NCBI RefSeq assembly: GCF_003286085.1
Contig: NW_020825355.1
Coordinates: forward strand, 1,176,728-1,240,727
DNA length: 64,000 nt
Reading direction: 5' to 3'
Source: Drosophila persimilis
Lineage: Eukaryota > Arthropoda > Insecta > Diptera > Drosophilidae
Below are positions 57,538 to 64,000 of the stretch, in pieces. Numbering within the stretch: position 1 is the first letter of the stretch; every line of letters begins with the position of its first letter. The position numbers and the translations under genes were made by a program. The notes beneath the pieces were generated by a model. That model worked only from the letters and a program-made list of their open reading frames with translations. It was not told the DNA's origin and made no database searches.

Positions 57538-60349
57538 GTGAAATTGGATGACAAATTAATGGACGGTGGGGCGTCCTAGAAAAAAATCTCTGATCTAACC
57601 CCTTGATGGCCTCCTTTAAAAGTATTTCAAAGATACAAGAACTGCCAGAATTGTTGTTGCCATAAATAGATCTATATATATATTCTTGGGATACGATTTT
57701 CCCATATTTGTTGTAGCATTTTTGATGAAAAATTAATTTTCATAAAAAATACACAGGATAAAAAACAGAGCCCCAATCAGCGCCCCATGTTGGAGGTGGG
57801 AAGTGGACGAGGAAATGTGTAAAAATAGCCAAAGCGAGGAGGAAAAGGAAAACACAAGAAAAGAAGGCGTTACAATAGGCAGCAAGGGGGAGTGTAAAGG
57901 TCACGATGGAGGGGAAATGGTTGCCAACAAAAAATGATAAGAAATCAGTTGACCCCTGAGCCATCGATGGGGGGGGGGGGGGGGGGGGGGGTGTAGCCTT
58001 GGGAGAAGACCAAACTCTACTTTGGCGCAGTTCTTCAAAGGAAAGTCGGAATGGAACAAGATATAACCTACTCTAAAAGGTTTCCTAGATGTAATACTGT
58101 AGGCATATCCTTAATTGGCAAACCTCGTGGTGCCAGAGATTTTCCAAGGGGATTGACAGAATGTAGCCTCATAAAGTGAGTGATATAGAGGTCCTCCTAT
58201 GCCTGATTCTACAAAACTCAGGCAGAACCCACTTAGAAAGGCAGAGACCCCTAGAACCAGTACCTTAGAGAAGCCACTGCCTTGGAGAACTCACGCTCTC
58301 CCATAAACATACGTTTAAAGACCATCCAGTACCCTGGGCTAAGATTCAAGGCCTTGTCTTAGGGTCATTCGATTTCCCGCTTCAAATGAATCAAATCTGT
58401 AGTGTTTCTCTAAAGAGAGAGAGAGTTCTTCTGCCCGAAAGACAGTTCCAACGGAGTGAGCATTCTGGCATCTTTCTTAAGCGGGTCTTCTTGTTGTAAC
58501 CGGAAATGTCGCTTAGGGAAACTCTTCCTCTGTCTCTCACCAGCCCCGCCACCCTGCATCCTAGAACAATTTCCAGAAATACTAACCATAAATTGTTTAA
58601 TCAATCCCAAAGCAAATACCACCATAACCCCTATACCCCCTGCAACCCCCGCACCCCCTGCACCATCTATAACCCAATCCAATCTCATGCCATCCATCCG
58701 TTGGTCGCCCTGTCTGCTGCTGTATCTGTCTATACACAGATCAGGATGATTAAAATTTCAATTGGCAGTGTCAGGACAACGCATCCCCCAGCCTTCAGCC
58801 CCCTACCCCTGCCCCTGCTCCACCGCAACCAAAGCCCAGTCCTGCGCCTGCTCGCACTCCCCACGTAGCCCAAAGGGTCCCGAAAAATCCTTTCAATTTC
58901 CGTTGCTCAGAGGAGAACCCACAGAAATGCGAAACGGTTGAGAGAGCGGAAAACCTTTCAATAGAGAAGCGAGAGACAGAGCGTAAGAGAAAGGAGGGGG
59001 TGGGGGGGGGGGGGTAGGGAGGGCGGAGAGACAGCGACAGCGACAGACAGAAGGGATAGCTAACCGTTAGTTTAATTTGTTAGATTAGTAAACAAATGAA
59101 AATTAATTGAAGCAAACGAAAAACTTGGCCCCGGGCATTCCGAGGGCCGAGTGCGAGAGAGCGAATTTTGTGGAAAGTGGGAAATCAGGCAGGGAAAACT
59201 TTTTCCTCGTAGATAAAACAAGGACCAATCCACTACCCCCTCCCCTCCCTCTGCCTGTGTGTGTGTGCGTGTGGGTGGGTGGGTGGTGGGGTTTTGGGTA
59301 TCCCCAACAAAGGTAACAGCAAATTGTTTCTCTGCTCTTTAAGGACTTCAAAAGGGGTCGGTCTAGTCGGCTGATTCGTTGGGGAGCGAAAGTTCTGCTT
59401 GTGGCATGTGCAACGTCTTGATTTTTCGGTGGGGCAAATGGATTTGGATTTGATTAAGTTAATTTTTGTTGTTCGTGGTTGGGGGTGGTGGGAAGACCCG
59501 TAATCTTCGATTTTGCGGGTCCGTAAATGATGATTAACGCTTGTCGCTGGTACGCCTGGAGGCCTGGAGGCCTCAAGGATCTTCTAAGCTGCTTTTAATG
59601 GCACACATAAAAAGGAACAAAGGCCACGCATGGCCCTGCCGCCACAGGTCCTGTTTTCGAGGTCCTAGTTCCGCCTGTCAGCCGCCTCGAATGCGGGCTC
59701 AGCAGCCGGCAGACAGTCCGGGGACGAACAAAAGCGTCAAGTCAGCGAAAAAACAAACAAAATTCGGGCCCGGACTATGGGATATCCTGGAAAGGACGGG
59801 AAAGGATTCACGGGATTATGACTACGATTTTATTGAATTCCGTATCTTTTACAAGTTTCGAAATTCATGAAAGGTCCTCCATTTCATCGGTGGATCGTCG
59901 CTGCTGGGTATCCAAAAAAAAAAAGAAAGGGATACCAAGCGGAGTGGGGGAGGGGAAATTACTGCGAAAGCAAAAGGCAGCAAAACAAAACAATCGAAAA
60001 TTATAAAATAACAAAAGCGAAATGCGAAAAGCGAAAAGCGAGGAGCGAAATCGATTGGAGGAAATCTTTTTATGCCATTGAAAGGATCTTTCTGCCCCAC
60101 GCCGCTGAACCCTTCCTCCCTTCCTGCACGCCGTACGCTCAGACGATTGTCCTTTTTTGTTTTTTGCATTGTTTTTCTTACGCTGGCTGTTGTCGGTTTT
60201 TGGTGTACGCGTCACGTATTGTCAATAAAAAAATAATAATAAGATACAATAAATTTTTACCTTTAACGAGTGCTCCGTGTGCCAAGGGGAGGGGGGTGGG
60301 TGCAGAGAGGGTTAGAGCGGGACATATGCGTGTGTCCGTGTCCATGTCG

Positions 60350-60376
60350 CCCCCCCCCCCCCCCCCCCCCCCCCCC
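60350..60376. repeat. 27-base poly-C tract
   Basis: Uninterrupted C run between GTCG and TCCC. A 22-base G run follows at 60609-60630. Confidence 0.9.
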
Positions 60377-61254
60377 TCCCCTCCGCCCCTCCCGCTTTTG
60401 TGCGTAACTGTAACGCGGATGCCACGCACAAAATATAAAAAGAAAATAAACACGACGAGAGTGTGTGAGAGAGAGAATAAGGCCTGAGCAAGCAGTTAAA
60501 AGCAGGCAGCAAGCAGTCACCGAGCAAGCAGTAAAACAGTGAGTGTGCGGGGTGGGGGAGGAGGGGGCAAAGGCCTCAGCAAGCAGTCACTGAACGGTCG
60601 TGAGAGGTGGGGGGGGGGGGGGGGGGGGGGTGCTGCAAAAGCAAACAAAGGCAATGACACGAAACGATGACGACGGTCCTAACAACAACAATAACAACAA
60701 GAGCAGAAACAACAACAACAATAAGCAGCAAGCAAACAGCAAGAGCCGAAGCAGGAGCAGGAGCGTGCACAGCGGCGGCAGAGGCAGCGGCAGCGGCAGC
60801 GGCAGCGGAGGAACAACAGAAGCAGAAAGCAAACAAATAAAAGGCGCAACAATTGCAAAAAGAGGGGCGAATGTGGAACAAGCGGGCTACGGAGTGGGAG
60901 AGGGAGAAGGACGGGCCCTTGCCATATGTCCCATAAGCTTTGTGCGTGTGTCTTCATCCTTGCCCACTCTCCCGCTCTCACGCCTCTCTCGCCGCTTTCT
61001 TTGACATTTGCCAAGTGCGTGTGTAATTGAAACTAGGCGCCTCCCCCCCTCGCACGCGTGCTCTACCACTCTCTTCGATTCCGCTGCTACATATGCGATG
61101 ATAGCCATACACGGAAAGGGGTGGTGGTATTTGGTTACCTGAAAGGGTAGAGCGGTGCTCGATAGAACGATTCGAACAATATGCAGAGTCCCGGAGCAAG
61201 CAAAGGGCAAGCATGCACCGAATTCCAGCTGAACAGATTCAAACAGATCGGCCG

Positions 61255-61405
61255 CTCTCTCTTTCTGCTCGCTCGCTCGCTCTCTCACTGCTCCTCGCTC
61301 TCTTTCGGTTCGCTCGCTCTCTATCTGCTTGCACGCTCTCTGTCTGCTTGCTCGCTCGCTCTCTTGCGGTTCGCTCGCTCTCTTACTGCTTGCTCGCTCT
61401 CCTTC
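61255..61405. repeat. GCTCGCTCTCT-rich block (GAGAG on complement)
   Basis: Repeated GCTCGCTCGCTCTCT and CTGCTTGCTCGC words give more than ten GAGAG cores on the minus strand in 150 bp. Such clusters bind GAGA factor in Drosophila promoters and Polycomb response elements. Here it may only be slippage-derived. Confidence 0.75.
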
Positions 61406-62443
61406 CAGCAGAACAAGCACTTTTGCACTTCCTATTCCACGCATTCCCATCAAGAGATCGCTCTCTTTGCTCGAAGATTGAATGATACGAAATGGTAATC
61501 CATCCCAGTCCTCGCCCTCGCCCTCGCCCCCTCCCTCCATTATGCTCCCCCCCTTGCACCACTGTACTGCCGCTCTTGTGGTGCAATAAAAAAAGCACAC
61601 AAATGCCGATTGTGGTACAGGTCACTGCACCTGCAGTTCAAAATGATTATTTAACCCAAGGGGCACCTACCCCCCTCCCCCAACCATGCCCCATAGCACG
61701 ATTAGTCCACCCACCGCCCACCAACCACTCGACCAGGAGAGCTTAAGCATTTTTAGAGGGCTATTTGGCTGTTGTTGTGTTTGCATTACCCAATTCCACG
61801 GCGATGTCTAGACGAGCGCGGGGGCGCGGTAGAAACTTTTCATCCAGTTTGTCTTTTCGCGGCAGAGGGTTCAAAGGGGAGAGGGGCGGAGGGGCAGAGG
61901 GAGGCGGAGGAGAGAGGATCAGCAGTCCGAAACATCTTTCGGACGACTGCAGCGGAAAGCAGCGGAAAAATATGCAAAAGAATGATAAACGGAGACGCAA
62001 GACAGTGGAAACAAGAGCGAAGGAACAGTGGGGGAGGCAGAGAGAGAGAGAGAGCGAAAAAAAGTATTCGCAATATTTGGATAAAGGACTACAGACAATT
62101 TGCCTTTAAATAGAGCGTGGCACTTCAAACAAGTGAAGGGCCCCATTGCCTCGGCGGCAGCCCAGCCCCAGCCCCAGCCCCAGCCCCACCCTTGGAGCAG
62201 CAAACAAAACATGAAAAAATACACGGGGATAAAAAAGAAACACACACAAAAAACAAAAAATGAAAGAAAAACATAAAGAGTGAAAGAGAGCGAGAGAGAG
62301 AGAGAGAGAGAGGAAAGGGAGTTTTTGGGGGTCGGGATGGGGCAAGTAACACGACGGAGATTCTGCAGAAAATGAAAATCAAGAAAATGAAAAGAAAATA
62401 ATATAACGAGCGCATATTAAAGTGGGTTTATTTATTTTGCCCT

Positions 62444-62504
62444 CGACGACGGTGACGACGACGGTGACGACGACGGTGACGACGACGGTGACGACGAGCG
62501 TTGC
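62444..62504. repeat. 15-bp GACGACGGTGACGAC repeat
   Basis: Four in-phase units read as Thr-Thr-Val repeats on one strand and Ser-Ser-Pro on the other. No gene supported. Confidence 0.85.
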
Positions 62505-62657
62505 CACTTTTTCCAAAGGTAACCGTACAGGACGACGCATGCCACGCAATGCACGGGGGGTGCTTCCCCCTTTTTGTGTGTCCCTTTTTTTTTTCTTGGC
62601 TGTGCTGTTGTTGTGTCGTGTTTATTAAAAAATAATTTCCCTGCCTTGCCGCCTAAG

Positions 62658-62746
62658 CCGACGCAGCCACCGCCTCCACCGATGAAGAGGGTGCCATCAA
62701 CAGTTTGCATTCTCAAGTGTCCCCAGGAAAACATTTGAAACAATAA
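62658..62746 (+). CDS. candidate downstream coding exon
   Basis: After acceptor CCGCCTAAG, preceded by a pyrimidine-rich tract, the sequence CC-GAC-GCA continues ADAATASTDEEGAINS and LHSQVSPGKHLKQ to TAA at 62744-62746. The entry phase (two bases) matches the one base left by the exon ending at 57537, making GCC (Ala). An in-frame TAA lies right at the splice junction, as expected for a true exon edge. A weak donor CAA|GTGTCC at 62717 could end it earlier. As it stands the joined protein would have 49 residues. Confidence 0.25.
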
Positions 62747-64000
62747 GCTGCGCACCATGGCGGGAGAGTGGCGGTGGCCGCTCTCTTCATTCCGATTCAA
62801 TAATGCGACGACATCAGCAATAACAACAACAACACTAAATTATTCAGGCGGAGGGCAAAGGAATGCGTAGGCAGATCGCTAGACATTTGGGAATAGGCGG
62901 AATGGAACAGCAGAACAGAGCGCAGAGGAGGTGGCCTAAGGGCACGATTATATAGCGGATATACAGGCCGGGTGGCTGAGCAGACGAACTTCTTGAGGGC
63001 TTCGCTTAGAGGGTGTGACAACAGGCCGGGCCGGAAAGGAGAGAAGGGGAAAAAATGTAAATCTGTGATTTTAATGCGTTTGCCAACTGTAAACATAAAC
63101 CGAAAATATTACAAAACTTGTGCAAACAGGAGAAAAAGCAATAAAAAGAAAAAAAAAAACAAAAAAAACACGAAACAGAGCAGAAAGAAGAGGAAGAAGA
63201 AGCACGCAAAAAGCGTGGGAGAGCTTTCAAGTGGAAGAACGAGTGGAAAAGTGTGGGCAGATGAAAGGGAAAGGGGCGGTAAAAGGGAGGGCAAAAGTGG
63301 ATGGGCAGGGGGGAAGCCAACGCCAAAAGGGAAATGAATACGAATGCGAATACGAAAGCGCGTATGTCAATTTAATGGGCGGAAACTGTTTTTGCGATTG
63401 GGGGAGTGGGCCGCGCGGTGTGTGTGGGGAGGCGTGGCACATGCTGAAGTGGCGGCAGCCAGAAATATGAAATATTTATATGAACATTTTCATTTATTGA
63501 GCGTAACAAATGTGCACAAAACAAAAAGCAAGACACAGAGACAGAGACAGAAGCCAGAAGCCAGTAGCCTGAATCACAGGCAAAGGTGAAGGACATCCAG
63601 CGAGAGGGGAAGGTAGAATGGCAGCTCCACCTGTTCGGCGTTTTGTGTGCGTGCAGGATTGCCATCATCATAATCATTGGCAGCAGCAGAAGCAGCAGCA
63701 GTAGCAGATGGCACTCCTCCTGCTCCTCCATGGAGAGAGAGAGAGAGAGAGAGAAAGCAGCGCAGCGGAGCAGAGGGGTGCCGGGGTGCCGGGGTGCCAC
63801 CCCACTCGAAACTTTCGTCATAAATACAGCGTCTACTGTGTGCTATGATACCCTGTACGGGGGGGTAGAGTGCTTGGGTTGTATGGGACCCAAGAGGAGC
63901 CTGATCTTGGCCATGCTCGAACGGTCATCGAATGTTCACAGCATTTCCGTTCCATTGCCACTGTTCCAAAACGACCCAAGGGGACCCTGATATTGGACAT
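62747..64000. other. non-coding right end
   Basis: AAAC/AAAG-rich DNA near 63130-63210, CAGCAG near 63680-63706, GA at 63732-63754, a three-copy GGGGTGCC run at 63776-63800. No gene supported. Confidence 0.7.

Larger units (their letters stand above)
57538..62657. other. putative intron / non-coding DNA
   Basis: Holds 23 G at 57969-57991, a repeat-free stretch at 58000-58440, TG near 59258-59282, 27 C at 60350-60376, 22 G at 60609-60630, AACAAC and GGCAGC repeats at 60680-60810, a GCTCGCTCTCT-rich block at 61255-61405, GA at 62295-62312 and a 15-bp GACGACGGTGACGAC repeat at 62444-62504. Confidence 0.6.

Noticed and set aside
60887..61600. 237-codon minus-strand frame rich in Glu/Arg/Ser/Ala
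   Set aside because: Produced by the GCTCGCTCTCT block; the peptide merely repeats RASEQKER-type words.
62960..63035. GGCCGGGTGGCTGAGCAGACG resembling the start of a tRNA
   Set aside because: No matching acceptor stem, anticodon arm or T-loop GTTCRA follows.

Overview
This looks like non-coding-rich euchromatin of a Drosophila species. The evidence is two recognisable Drosophila-type nuclear genes, a 68-nt GT-AG intron with a good donor, a CAAAACA-ATG start context, and abundant (CA)n/(TG)n, (GTATCT)n and GA/CT simple repeats. The GC-rich spacers, full of long G/C homopolymers and minisatellites, made me think of the obscura group, but that placement is an inference made without alignment. 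Nothing bacterial, viral or CRISPR-like is present.

Only two genes are secure, both on the + strand. At 13.1-13.7 kb lies a two-exon gene for a mitochondrial ATP synthase coupling factor 6-like protein with a long lysine/aspartate-rich tail. At 46.9-47.4 kb lies an intronless ubiquitin-conjugating enzyme of the UBE2L3/UbcH7 type. Weaker candidates are a two-exon minus-strand gene at 5.3-5.7 kb, an unrecognised coding-like stretch at 28.2-28.9 kb interrupted by one stop or a very short intron, and isolated exon-like segments at 26.6 kb (minus) and 39.7 kb (plus). The most interesting is a possible spliced + strand gene at the right: an initiator plus DPE-like promoter at 52.56 kb, a non-coding first exon ending in a strong donor at 52,885, and phase-compatible small coding exons at 57.46 and 62.66 kb.

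The rest, about 95% of the window, is intergenic or intronic DNA. Left (1-13 kb): pentamer CTCTG array, (GT)n tracts, 30/31-bp minisatellite. Centre-left (13.7-28 kb): three-copy ~280-bp tandem repeat, a duplicated 109-bp GTTAAC-rich repeat, long poly-G tracts, a 45-bp repeat and a GA-rich repeat. Centre-right (29-46 kb): a palindromic TATCTTTCAGATA array, a 65-bp CAGCTG repeat, a CGATA-rich AT island and a 225-bp GGAACTAGTTCC repeat. Right (47-64 kb): a second CGATA array just after the E2 gene, a purine-skewed leader-like segment, and CT/GA tracts. A ~20-bp motif containing TGAACACCTGG recurs at least seven times across 9.9-30.8 kb and may mark an undescribed dispersed repeat.

The two firm genes share no pathway. 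The window is best read as a gene-poor regulatory or large-intron landscape holding two small intronless or short-intron genes.
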